A stretch of 60,485 nt of DNA from an uncultured bacterium (GTDB taxonomy: Bacteria > Bacillota > Clostridia > Peptostreptococcales > Anaerovoracaceae): assembly GCA_905214195.1 (NCBI GenBank), contig CAJMLH010000007.1:1-60485 (forward strand), written 5' to 3'. The position numbers and the translations under genes were made by a program. This document shows positions 25,066-33,092 of this stretch, in pieces (positions within the stretch are counted from its first letter, which is position 1; every line of letters begins with the position of its first letter). The notes under the pieces were generated by a model. It did not search any database. It was not told the origin of the DNA and was given only the letters and a program-made list of their open reading frames with translations.

Positions 25066-26400
25066 TTATATCTCTATCATCTGGAATTTCTTTTTGCCTT
25101 TCTGAATGAGCAGCTTACCGTCTTCGAACATATCAATCGTAACATTCATTTTTTTATCCATAACCTTATTGCCGCCAACAGTCAGACCTCCCTGTTCTAT
25201 AGTTCTGAATCCTTCGCTGTTGCTCGGCACCAGTCCCAATTCCTTTATGAGCGTAACGATTCCAATGCCGTCTCCCTCAAAGCGAGCTTTGTCCATCTTT
25301 ACAGTCGGAATATTTGCCATGTTACCACCGCCGGAGAATGCAGCTCTTGCACCGTCAAGCGCTTTCTTTGCTTCTTCTTCGCCGTGAACAAGCTTCGTAA
25401 CTTCATATGCCAAAATTTCCTTTGCCTTATTTATTTCGGAACCCTCCAGAGATGAAAGTCTTTCAACCTCATCCATAGGCAGGAAGGTAAGCATTCTGAG
25501 ACACTTATTAACATCAGCGTCCGCCACATTTCTCCAATACTGGAAAAATTCATACGGACTTGTTTTTTCCGGATTGAGCCACAAAGCTCCCTTGGCGGTT
25601 TTACCCATCTTGTTTCCTTCCGAGTTGGTCAGCAGCGAAAATGTCATTCCGAAAACTTCTTTTCCTACTTTCTTTCTTGTAAGGTCAACACCGCCTATGA
25701 TGTTGGACCACTGATCGTTTCCGCCAAACTGTATTTTTACATCAAAGTCACGAGCCATTACCATAAAGTCATAGCTCTGCATAAGCATATAGTTCAGCTC
25801 AAACATCGTAAGGCCGCCCTCTCTTTCCATTCTCTGCTTAAAGCATTCCGCTCTGAGCATTGTATTTATATTGAAAAGAGAGCCTATTTCCCTAAGAAAG
25901 TCTATATAATTCAAAGGTCTCAGCCAACGAGCGTTATTTACGGCTATCGCCTTGCCCGGCTCAGGCTCTTTATTCTGGTGGCCGGGTACAAATACTCCCT
26001 CGTTTCCGACATATTCCCACTCTTCATCAAAATCAAGGAATCTGTCAAAAAGTTTTTTGAATTGATTACAATTGTGTTCTATAGTCTCAACGGTCATTAT
26101 TTGACGCATATCGGTTCTTCCCGACGGGTCGCCGACCATTCCTGTGCCTCCACCCAAAAGAACTACCGGTGTATGTCCGAATTTCTGCATATACATCATG
26201 ATAATTACTTGCATAAAGTGACCAACATGCAAACAATCGGCAGTAGGGTCAAATCCTATATAAAATTTTACTTTTTCATTTTGCAGCAGTTCTCTGACTT
26301 TTTCTTCATCTGTAGATTGTTCGATAAAACCTCTCTCTTTGAGTACATCATACACATTATCGAACTTGCTTACATTATCAGGTATAAAATCAAATTTCAT
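25066..26400 (-). CDS. tyrS: tyrosyl-tRNA synthetase
   Basis: Class I synthetase charging tRNA-Tyr; 444 residues from the ATG at 26400 (AGGAG upstream, MKFDFIPDNVSK). An alternative codon 8 residues earlier is less likely. Signature sequences are the HIGH-like DCLHVGHFMQ, GGGTGMVGDPSGR, the tyrosine-binding YDFMVMARDFDVKIQFGGNDQWSNI, and KMSKS-like GNKMGKTAKGALW. A C-terminal S4 RNA-binding domain holds GGLTVGGNKVMDK. It ends the prfA operon. No T-box is visible before it because upp lies directly upstream. Confidence 0.96.
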   Translation of the reverse strand: MKFDFIPDNVSKFDNVYDVLKERGFIEQSTDEEKVRELLQNEKVKFYIGFDPTADCLHVGHFMQVIIMMYMQKFGHTPVVLLGGGTGMVGDPSGRTDMRQIMTVETIEHNCNQFKKLFDRFLDFDEEWEYVGNEGVFVPGHQNKEPEPGKAIAVNNARWLRPLNYIDFLREIGSLFNINTMLRAECFKQRMEREGGLTMFELNYMLMQSYDFMVMARDFDVKIQFGGNDQWSNIIGGVDLTRKKVGKEVFGMTFSLLTNSEGNKMGKTAKGALWLNPEKTSPYEFFQYWRNVADADVNKCLRMLTFLPMDEVERLSSLEGSEINKAKEILAYEVTKLVHGEEEAKKALDGARAAFSGGGNMANIPTVKMDKARFEGDGIGIVTLIKELGLVPSNSEGFRTIEQGGLTVGGNKVMDKKMNVTIDMFEDGKLLIQKGKKKFQMIEI

Positions 26401-26449
26401 CTGAATATATCTCCTCTTTCTCACAGCTTTAAACCTTTAGCTGCCTCGG

Positions 26450-27079
26450 TTATTTTGTTCCGTAAAGTCTGTCTCCTGCATCACCCAGTCCCGGAATTAT
26501 GTAGGCGTTTTCGTTCAATCTTTCATCTTTTGCAGCTATATAAATATCCACATCCGGATGTGCTTTCTGTAAAACTTCTATTCCCTCCGGAGCTGCTATA
26601 AGGCACATGAACACAATATCCCTGCCGCCTCTCTGCTTTATGAAATCTATTGCGGCTACTGCACTTCCACCGGTTGCAAGCATAGGGTCTACTACGAAGA
26701 TTTTTCTTTTTTCTATATCTACAGGTAATTTGCAATAATATTCAACAGGCTCATGAGTTTCAGGATCTCTGTAAAGTCCTACATGTCCGACCTTTGCGTT
26801 AGGAACAAGCGCAAGCATTCCGTCAACAAATCCCAGTCCGGCTCTCAAAATAGGAACTATTGCGATATCTTCACCTTTGAGCATATTCATCTTTGTTTTG
26901 CACATAGGTGTCTCTATTTCGACTTCTTCAAGAGGCAGATTTCTGGTTGCCTCAAATCCCATGAGCATTGCTACTTCTTTTGCCAACTCTCTGAATTCTT
27001 TAACATTGGTGCTTGTTTTTCTCATCAATGCAGTTTTATGTTGAATTAACGGATGATCGAAAACATATACTTTGCCCAT
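26450..27079 (-). CDS. upp: uracil phosphoribosyltransferase
   Basis: Salvages uracil with PRPP to UMP. ATG at 27079 (AAGGAG upstream) gives 209 residues, the usual length. The PRPP loop is VDPMLATGGSAVAAIDF, RAGLGFVDG is the flexible-loop region, and the C-terminal YIIPGLGDAGDRLYGTK binds uracil. It sits between rpiB and tyrS. Confidence 0.97.
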   Translation of the reverse strand: MGKVYVFDHPLIQHKTALMRKTSTNVKEFRELAKEVAMLMGFEATRNLPLEEVEIETPMCKTKMNMLKGEDIAIVPILRAGLGFVDGMLALVPNAKVGHVGLYRDPETHEPVEYYCKLPVDIEKRKIFVVDPMLATGGSAVAAIDFIKQRGGRDIVFMCLIAAPEGIEVLQKAHPDVDIYIAAKDERLNENAYIIPGLGDAGDRLYGTK

Positions 27080-27157
27080 TTTTATTTTCTCCTTATCTTT
27101 TATCATCGGCTTTAAGTGTATTCTTATAACTCACCTGCTGCCACAATTTAAAATTCT

Positions 27158-27589
27158 TTAAAGTTTGTCGAGCATATCTACTCTGCGCTGGTGACGACCG
27201 CCCTCAAAATCAGTATTTAGCCATTCGTCAACTATCTTTAAAGCCAGTTCCTTATCTGTAGTTCTTCCTCCAAGAGCCAAAACATTGGCATTGTTGTGCT
27301 GTTTTGTCAAATGTGCCATCTCTACAGATGTACAAAGTCCGCAGCGTACACCGTGAACCTTGTTTGCAGCAATGGAAATTCCTATTCCCGTGCCGCATAT
27401 TACTATACCTACATCAGCCTTTCCGGAAGCAACTGCCTCCCCGCAGCTTATGCCGTAAATAGGATAATCCACCGATTCTTCTGAATCGGTTCCAAGATCC
27501 ATAACGGAAAATCCTCTTTCAAGAAGATGATCAACTATATCTAATTTTAACTTATAACCACCATGGTCCGATGCAACTGCTATTACCAT
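27158..27589 (-). CDS. rpiB: ribose-5-phosphate isomerase B
   Basis: 143-residue RpiB/LacAB-type isomerase interconverting ribose 5-phosphate and ribulose 5-phosphate. It contains ASDHGGYKLK, VDYPIYG, GTGIGISIAANKVHGVRCGLC with the catalytic Cys region, and HNNANVLALGGR. The prfA-ywlC-rpiB-upp order is common in Firmicutes. Confidence 0.96.
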   Translation of the reverse strand: MVIAVASDHGGYKLKLDIVDHLLERGFSVMDLGTDSEESVDYPIYGISCGEAVASGKADVGIVICGTGIGISIAANKVHGVRCGLCTSVEMAHLTKQHNNANVLALGGRTTDKELALKIVDEWLNTDFEGGRHQRRVDMLDKL

Positions 27590-27606
27590 TTCTTCTCCTT
27601 ATTTTT

Positions 27607-28659
27607 CTATATATCTCTTATATTATATCCTGCTGACTTGAACATTCTGTTCATAACAGCAAGTCCAACTCCGTTTTCTTCAAGTGCGGCTGCAATTATT
27701 ACATCTACGCCGCTCTTGTCAAATGCCCTAAGCTGTGCAAAGAAATCATGCGCTGCCTCCTTAGGATTATCATTGTCATAAATCAGTACGCCAACTTTCT
27801 GTCCGCACTGAATTCTGAGCATCTTTTCCTCCGCTATTGCAAGTCTTACTTTTTCAGGTTCGCCCCTAAAAATTATCATCTCGGCTTTAGGCGCATAATG
27901 CTTATACTTCATGCCGGGTGATTTAGGCTTGAAATCATCGTCTGCAATCAACAATTTCTCCTCAGGAGTTGCCGATGAACCGATTTCCTTTCTTCCTGCA
28001 TCAGGTTTCCTGAATACAGCCTCATCTATGCGTACTTCTTTTCCAAGAGTTTTGGAAAGCTGCTCCCTCGTTATAATGCCCGGCCTCAGTATGACGGGAA
28101 TATCCTCTGTCATATCGACTACAGTAGACTCTATACCTACTCTGCAATCTTCGCCTTGTATTATAGCGTCTATCCTGTCTTGGAGGTCATCTTCCACATG
28201 ACGAGGTGATGTTGGGCTGGGATGACCTGAAAGGTTTGCACTTGGACCTGCAAGCGGTGTGCCGATTTCTGATATCAGCTTTAGCGTCGTCTTATTATCA
28301 GGCATCCTAACAGCTACTGTATCAAGCCCTCCTGTGGTTACTTTAGGAACCTCAGGCCTTGCCGGTGTTATCATAGTAAGTGGCCCCGGCCAAAACTCGT
28401 TTATGAGTTTTTCCATATCCTCGGTTATTTCAAAAGTCAACTTAAAAAGTTGCTGTGGCTCTGATATATGAACTATCATGGGATTATCGCTTGGTCTGCC
28501 CTTTGCCTTATAAACCTTTAAAACTGCCTCAGGATTAAGGGCATCAGCCCCAAGACCGTAAACAGTCTCTGTAGGGAAAGCAACAAGCCCGCCGCCGAGC
28601 AAAATCTTCCCGGCTTCTTGTATATCCTTTTCTGTTGTTCCTAAAATTCTCGTTTCCAT
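27607..28659 (-). CDS. ywlC: L-threonylcarbamoyladenylate synthase
   Basis: Makes threonylcarbamoyl-AMP for the t6A modification at position 37 of ANN-decoding tRNAs. 350 residues: an N-terminal YrdC/TsaC domain (FPTETVYGLGADALNP, KGRPSDNPMIVHI, PSANLSGHPSPTS; residues 1-205) followed by the Sua5 C-terminal domain (SPGMKYKHYAPKAEMIIF onward). It is therefore the long Sua5 form rather than TsaC alone. Confidence 0.95.
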   Translation of the reverse strand: METRILGTTEKDIQEAGKILLGGGLVAFPTETVYGLGADALNPEAVLKVYKAKGRPSDNPMIVHISEPQQLFKLTFEITEDMEKLINEFWPGPLTMITPARPEVPKVTTGGLDTVAVRMPDNKTTLKLISEIGTPLAGPSANLSGHPSPTSPRHVEDDLQDRIDAIIQGEDCRVGIESTVVDMTEDIPVILRPGIITREQLSKTLGKEVRIDEAVFRKPDAGRKEIGSSATPEEKLLIADDDFKPKSPGMKYKHYAPKAEMIIFRGEPEKVRLAIAEEKMLRIQCGQKVGVLIYDNDNPKEAAHDFFAQLRAFDKSGVDVIIAAALEENGVGLAVMNRMFKSAGYNIRDI

Positions 28660-28723
28660 TCTGTAAAATCACTTTCTTCTGTAATGAATTATAAGAAAAT
28701 ACGAATATCATCTTGTGTACAGA

Positions 28724-29785
28724 TTAGAAGTTTTTCATTTTTTCTGCCTGATCACTGGTTATCAATCCGTCTACTATCTCATCTATTTCTCCGTCAAGGA
28801 ATCCTTCCAGTTTATATATTGTCATTCCTATTCTGTGGTCGGTTACTCTTCCCTGTGGGAAATTGTATGTTCTGATTCTTTCACTTCTGTCACCTGAACC
28901 GACCTGACTGCGCCTTTCTGCGGAAATCTCGTCGTTTTGTTCTTGAAGTTTCAAATCATAAAGTCTGGAACGCAGCACCTTAAATGCCTTTTCCTTGTTT
29001 TTTATCTGGGATTTTTCGTCCTGGCAAGTAACAACAAGCCCGGAAGGAATATGGGTAAGTCTTACTGCCGAATCTGTAGTATTTACACACTGTCCCCCGT
29101 TTCCGGATGAACGATAAACATCGACTCTTACATCATTTGGATTTATTTCAACTTCAACATCATCAACTTCCGGCAATACTGCCACTGTTGCCGCAGAAGT
29201 ATGAATTCTGCCGGAGCTTTCAGTCTCAGGCACTCTCTGGACTCTGTGGGTGCCGCTTTCATACTTGAGTCTTGAATATGCGCCTTTACCTTTAATCAGT
29301 ACACTCGCTTCTTTTATTCCTCCGATTCCGGTATCGTTGGAATCCATTATCTCCGCTTTCCAGCCCCGTCTTTCTGTATATCTCAGATACATCCTGAGCA
29401 AATCCTGTGCAAACAGTGCCGCCTCTTCTCCGCCTGTTCCTGCTCTGACTTCAAGAATAACATTCTTATCGTCGTTGGGGTCCTTAGGCAAAAGCAGTAT
29501 CTTAAGCTCGTCTTCCATTTCCGGAATCTTATCTTCAAGCTCAGCCATCTCCATCTTTGCCAATTCCCTTAACTCGTCATCACCGGATTCAAGCATTTCT
29601 TTAGCCTCTGCCAAATTGGACTTGGCGTCTCTGTACTCTTTGTATTTATTAACTATAGGCTCCATTTCGCCTATCTCTTTAATGTATTTTTGCCAAAGAG
29701 GCTGATTGTTTATGACATCGGGATCTGAAACTTTCATTGAAAGTTCCTCATATTTTTCCAATATGAACTCTAATTTATCAAACAT
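28724..29785 (-). CDS. prfA: peptide chain release factor 1
   Basis: 353 residues. The peptidyl-tRNA hydrolysis motif GGQ is at about 230-232 (SSGNGGQCVNTTDSA), and its Gln is methylated by PrmC, encoded nearby. The stop-codon recognition tripeptide is PET (about 186-188), placing it in RF1, which reads UAA and UAG. RVTDHRIGMTIYKLEGFLDG at the C-terminus is typical. It is the first gene of the prfA-ywlC-rpiB-upp-tyrS operon. Confidence 0.97.
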   Translation of the reverse strand: MFDKLEFILEKYEELSMKVSDPDVINNQPLWQKYIKEIGEMEPIVNKYKEYRDAKSNLAEAKEMLESGDDELRELAKMEMAELEDKIPEMEDELKILLLPKDPNDDKNVILEVRAGTGGEEAALFAQDLLRMYLRYTERRGWKAEIMDSNDTGIGGIKEASVLIKGKGAYSRLKYESGTHRVQRVPETESSGRIHTSAATVAVLPEVDDVEVEINPNDVRVDVYRSSGNGGQCVNTTDSAVRLTHIPSGLVVTCQDEKSQIKNKEKAFKVLRSRLYDLKLQEQNDEISAERRSQVGSGDRSERIRTYNFPQGRVTDHRIGMTIYKLEGFLDGEIDEIVDGLITSDQAEKMKNF

Positions 29786-29888
29786 CTTAGTCTCCTTAAA
29801 TTCGATTGAAATTTGCCTATATCTAAACTGATATTATATCACGATTTATATTATTTGAAAAGTACAGGCCCTATGTTTTTGCATAAAA

Positions 29889-29911
29889 AAACCGGAATCA
29901 GCTTCCGGTTT
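29889..29911 (-). terminator. intrinsic terminator after rpmE
   Basis: A 9-bp stem AAACCGGAA/TTCCGGTTT, loop TCAGC, poly-T/A flanks. It lies 12 bp past the rpmE stop. Confidence 0.9.
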
Positions 29912-29923
29912 GTTTTTTGATTA

Positions 29924-30124
29924 TTAGTCAATGTTGTACTTGTTCTTGAATTTTTCAACACGGCCGCCTCTGTTAACGAACTTCTGCTGACCTGTGAAGA
30001 ACGGATGACATGCTGAGCATACATCTAATCTCATTTCTTCTTTAGTTGATTTTGTAACGAAAGTGTTACCACATGCGCAAGTTACTTTACATTCCTTATA
30101 ATCAGGATGGATTCCTTCCTTCAT
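29924..30124 (-). CDS. rpmE: 50S ribosomal protein L31
   Basis: 66 residues. Cysteines in CKVTCACGNTF and CSACHPFFTG show the zinc-binding (C+) form; TGQQKFVNRGGRVEKFKNKY is the conserved C-terminal segment. It is monocistronic, with its own promoter and terminator, between the sigma-54 module and prfA. Confidence 0.97.
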   Translation of the reverse strand: MKEGIHPDYKECKVTCACGNTFVTKSTKEEMRLDVCSACHPFFTGQQKFVNRGGRVEKFKNKYNID

Positions 30125-30211
30125 GCTTCTTACCTCTTCCCTGTCTTGTATAGTCAGCCATTGTCGACCATACTCGACATATATTTACTGCTAACTGTTT
30201 GCAGCCCTTAT

Positions 30212-30240
30212 AATATATCATGGCTTTTCGTTGAAATCAA
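30212..30240 (-). promoter_or_regulatory. rpmE promoter with short structured leader
   Basis: TTGATT (30235-30240), 17-bp spacer, TATATT (30212-30217) on the minus strand. The ~80-nt leader contains GTCGA repeats in inverted order (GTCGAG...GTCGAC), which could support L31 autoregulation, though the structure is small. Confidence 0.7.
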
Positions 30241-30340
30241 GTGATTTTTGCTGTATTCTCAATCTTTTTTGCACAAAAATATCAAGTCTGATTTCAAATC
30301 TATTCTAAAATTATTTCGGCACTTTATTCTTTAGCTTATA

Positions 30341-31789
30341 TCACAAAAAATCTTTTATATTAAGTCTTTTAAGTCTGTAATTAAGCTTTTGAGGAGAAAT
30401 TCCCAATTTTTTTGCGGCTGTTTTAAGTTTTCTGTTTTGTCTTAAGGCTTCCGATATTATCTTTCTTTCATAATCGTCCAAAAGATTTTCTATATTAACA
30501 GAATCGTTCTTGAGCATTTCTCTAATGCTTTCTATGCTTACACACTCTCCAAGTTCTGAGTAAGGCTTAAGTACAGGTGTTATATCCTCTTCGGCTGTAC
30601 TTGGCACTTCGACCTTATTCTTTTTATTGACCTCCTCAAGAAGTCCTTTAACAGAGCCTAATGTTATTTTATCCGTTATTTCAAAATTGAATGCGCTTTC
30701 TATCACATTGCGCAATTCTCTGACATTTCCCGGCCAGCTCCAGCTCATAAATGCCTTTAAAGTCATGTCTGTAAGCCCTTGGATATTTCTGTCCATCTTT
30801 TGATTATAAGTTTCAATAAAATGTTCAGTCAAAGGCAATATATCATCCATGCGTTCTCTAAGAGGCGGTATATGTATTTTTACCGAACTTATTCTGTAGT
30901 ACAAATCCGCCCTGAACCTGTTGCTTTGAGATAAAATTTCCGGATGCTCGTTGGAAGCACATATTATTCTTGTGTTAAAAGGAATGTCCCTCTGTCCGCC
31001 TACTCTGCGTATAGTTCCGTTTTCAAGAGCTGTAAGCAGTTTTGCTTGCATCTGCACATCCATAGAATTTATTTCGTCTAAAAACAATGTGCTGTTATTG
31101 GCCAGTTCAAATAATCCCTGTTTATTTTCCGCACCGGTGAAACCGCCCGTCTCTGTGCCGAAAAATGTGCTTTCCACAAGATTAGGAGGAATAGCCGCAC
31201 AATTTTGAACTATCATTTGGTTATTCTTTCTATTGCTCAACATATGAATTGCCTGAGCAAAAACTTCTTTTCCTGTACCTGTTTCTCCATAAAGAAACAC
31301 ATTAGAATCATTTTTTGCAATCTCGGGGAGATTATCTTTTATTCTTTTCATTCTTTGATTTTCAGTAACTATAGATTTGAGTACCTCATTATGTTCTCTC
31401 GTCTCTTCTTCGTTGTAATTATAGTATTCAAGATACCTTACAGCGTCTACCACACCCTGTATTTCACCGTTTTCATCAAAAATAGGATAAGTATCTCCCT
31501 CTACTACAACTTTTATGTTTCCGGATATTAAAATCTGGCTTTCATTTTTAGCCACCTTGCCTGTCTTTATGGCTCTGAGAACGCTGCTGTTACTCATATC
31601 CAAATCAGAGAATGCTTCAAAAAACTTTTTACCTACTCTTCCTTTATCATAGAAAAACATGTCAAAGTCATCGTTTATTCTCTTGGTATATTCTATAACT
31701 CCATCCTTATTTACTATGGCTGCGGAATCGTAGTTTTTCCCGCTCTTTTCAAAAATATCATCAAGAATTTTTATATAATCCATATGCAA
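30341..31789 (-). CDS. sigma-54-dependent enhancer-binding activator (PAS-AAA+-Fis)
   Basis: 482 residues. An N-terminal PAS-like sensor (about 10-120) is followed by the AAA+ ATPase. Walker A is GETGTGKE (168-175), the sigma-54-contacting loop is GGFTGA (215-220, instead of the usual GAFTGA), Walker B is LFLDEINSM, and there are RADLYYRIS and WPGNVRELRNVIE motifs. A C-terminal Fis-type HTH (LKTAAKKLGISPQKLNYRLKRL) binds upstream sites. The TTG start has a well-spaced GGAGG; the ATG two codons later is the alternative. It has its own sigma-A promoter and probably activates the three-gene transport/amidohydrolase operon just upstream, which has a sigma-54 promoter. Confidence 0.93.
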   Translation of the reverse strand: MHMDYIKILDDIFEKSGKNYDSAAIVNKDGVIEYTKRINDDFDMFFYDKGRVGKKFFEAFSDLDMSNSSVLRAIKTGKVAKNESQILISGNIKVVVEGDTYPIFDENGEIQGVVDAVRYLEYYNYNEEETREHNEVLKSIVTENQRMKRIKDNLPEIAKNDSNVFLYGETGTGKEVFAQAIHMLSNRKNNQMIVQNCAAIPPNLVESTFFGTETGGFTGAENKQGLFELANNSTLFLDEINSMDVQMQAKLLTALENGTIRRVGGQRDIPFNTRIICASNEHPEILSQSNRFRADLYYRISSVKIHIPPLRERMDDILPLTEHFIETYNQKMDRNIQGLTDMTLKAFMSWSWPGNVRELRNVIESAFNFEITDKITLGSVKGLLEEVNKKNKVEVPSTAEEDITPVLKPYSELGECVSIESIREMLKNDSVNIENLLDDYERKIISEALRQNRKLKTAAKKLGISPQKLNYRLKRLNIKDFL

Positions 31790-31822
31790 ATTCCACGCCT
31801 CCGAGTATGTCTTTATGGTAAA

Positions 31823-31851
31823 ATTTTAGCATATGAACAAAATAAATTCAA
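31823..31851 (-). promoter_or_regulatory. sigma-A-type promoter of the activator gene
   Basis: TTGAAT (31846-31851), 17-bp spacer, TAAAAT (31823-31828) on the minus strand, between the terminator of the transport operon and the activator gene. Confidence 0.65.
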
Positions 31852-31878
31852 TCTGCCTTGGGATTATTCAAAATATAA

Positions 31879-31927
31879 AAAACGCCGTCAGTATTCCCGG
31901 ACACAATAATGTCCACTGCGGCGTTTT
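31879..31927 (-). terminator. terminator of the sigma-54 transport operon
   Basis: The outer stem AAAACGCCG/CGGCGTTTT encloses a second stem (GGACA/TGTCC) and is followed by a T-run on the minus strand, 24 bp after the AspT-like gene. It isolates the operon from the activator gene. Confidence 0.85.
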
Positions 31928-31950
31928 ATTTTCATTTAATTTTTTACGAC

Positions 31951-33069
31951 TCAAAATAATGCTGCTATAATCTGGCAGCTTAGTATTACACAGACCAAAG
32001 CTACCGGATATGTCATAGCATAAGCTCCGGTAACAGTGTTTCCATCCTCTGAACTGTTAAGCAAGGTACCCAGTGCAGGCGTACTTGTCATACCTCCGCA
32101 TATGGATCCCAATGCTTGCATCAATTCCATTTTAAGCACTTTTCTGCTGATAAAATACGAAACCATAATAGGTATAACAGTTATAAGCGCTCCGAAGAAA
32201 AGAAGACTTATGCCGTTCTCTTTAAGGATCTCAACAAATCCATTTCCGGCATTAAGACCTGCTCCCGCAAGGAATAGAATCATACCCAATTCCCGCATTA
32301 TCTCAAGCGTTTTCTCGTCTGCTCTTATATCTATTTTCCCTATGTGTCCAAAATGACTTATCACCAGTCCCGAAAGCAGCGGCCCTCCGGAATTTCCCAG
32401 GCTGAAACTGCCGCCTCCCGGAATTGGCAGGGATATACTGCCTATTATTACACCGCTTATGATGGCAAGCGCCATGGCAAATAAGCCTTGCTTTTCTATC
32501 TGTATCAGCTTTCCTGCCGGCTTATGCCGGTTCTGTAACTTATCCTGTTTGCCGTTCTTATCATCAGTATTTCTTTCTTTAATTAACCTTGGCATAAGCT
32601 GAACAAAAATCACAACACCTATGACTCCAAAAGGGTACGCTATACCGTAACCTATTGAGGCAACTGATTCACCGGTAGCCTCAACAGCAGCAGCAAGCCC
32701 CGGTGTGCTTGTAAGTGCTCCTGTCATTATGCCGATAGCTAAAGACTTAGGCACATCAAAGAATGCAATCACAGCAATACATACCAGTGCTCCGACGGCT
32801 ATAGTAATAAAACCTATAAAAAGGTACCCGATTGAACTTATGCGTATGCTTCTGAAAAAATCAGCTCCTGCAATAAGTCCTATTGAAGCAACGAACAGCA
32901 AAAGACCGATTTCTTGGATTTCAGACGGTATCTTAAAACCGAAATGTCCGAACACGAGAGCCATAATAAGAACCCCCGAAGACCCAAGATTAAATCCTTT
33001 TACTTTAATTGCTCCTATAATATATCCCGTTGCGATGACAAGAAAGACTATCATCGGAGTCGACATCAT
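31951..33069 (-). CDS. AspT/YidE-family membrane transporter lacking TrkA-C domains
   Basis: 372 residues with about ten membrane segments. Both internal repeats of the Asp-Al_Ex (aspartate:alanine antiporter) fold are visible: FVASIGLIAGADFF with GALTSTPGLAAAV in the first half, FLAGAGLNAGNGFVE with GGMTSTPALGTLL in the second. The two RCK/TrkA-C domains that AspT and YidE carry between the halves are missing; only a short polar loop (about 172-195) is present. A strong GGAGG precedes the ATG. Its place behind an amidohydrolase and an alanine symporter suggests amino or carboxylic acid exchange. Confidence 0.82.
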   Translation of the reverse strand: MMSTPMIVFLVIATGYIIGAIKVKGFNLGSSGVLIMALVFGHFGFKIPSEIQEIGLLLFVASIGLIAGADFFRSIRISSIGYLFIGFITIAVGALVCIAVIAFFDVPKSLAIGIMTGALTSTPGLAAAVEATGESVASIGYGIAYPFGVIGVVIFVQLMPRLIKERNTDDKNGKQDKLQNRHKPAGKLIQIEKQGLFAMALAIISGVIIGSISLPIPGGGSFSLGNSGGPLLSGLVISHFGHIGKIDIRADEKTLEIMRELGMILFLAGAGLNAGNGFVEILKENGISLLFFGALITVIPIMVSYFISRKVLKMELMQALGSICGGMTSTPALGTLLNSSEDGNTVTGAYAMTYPVALVCVILSCQIIAALF

Positions 33070-33092
33070 TTTTCTCCTCCTCTGTCTGCTTA

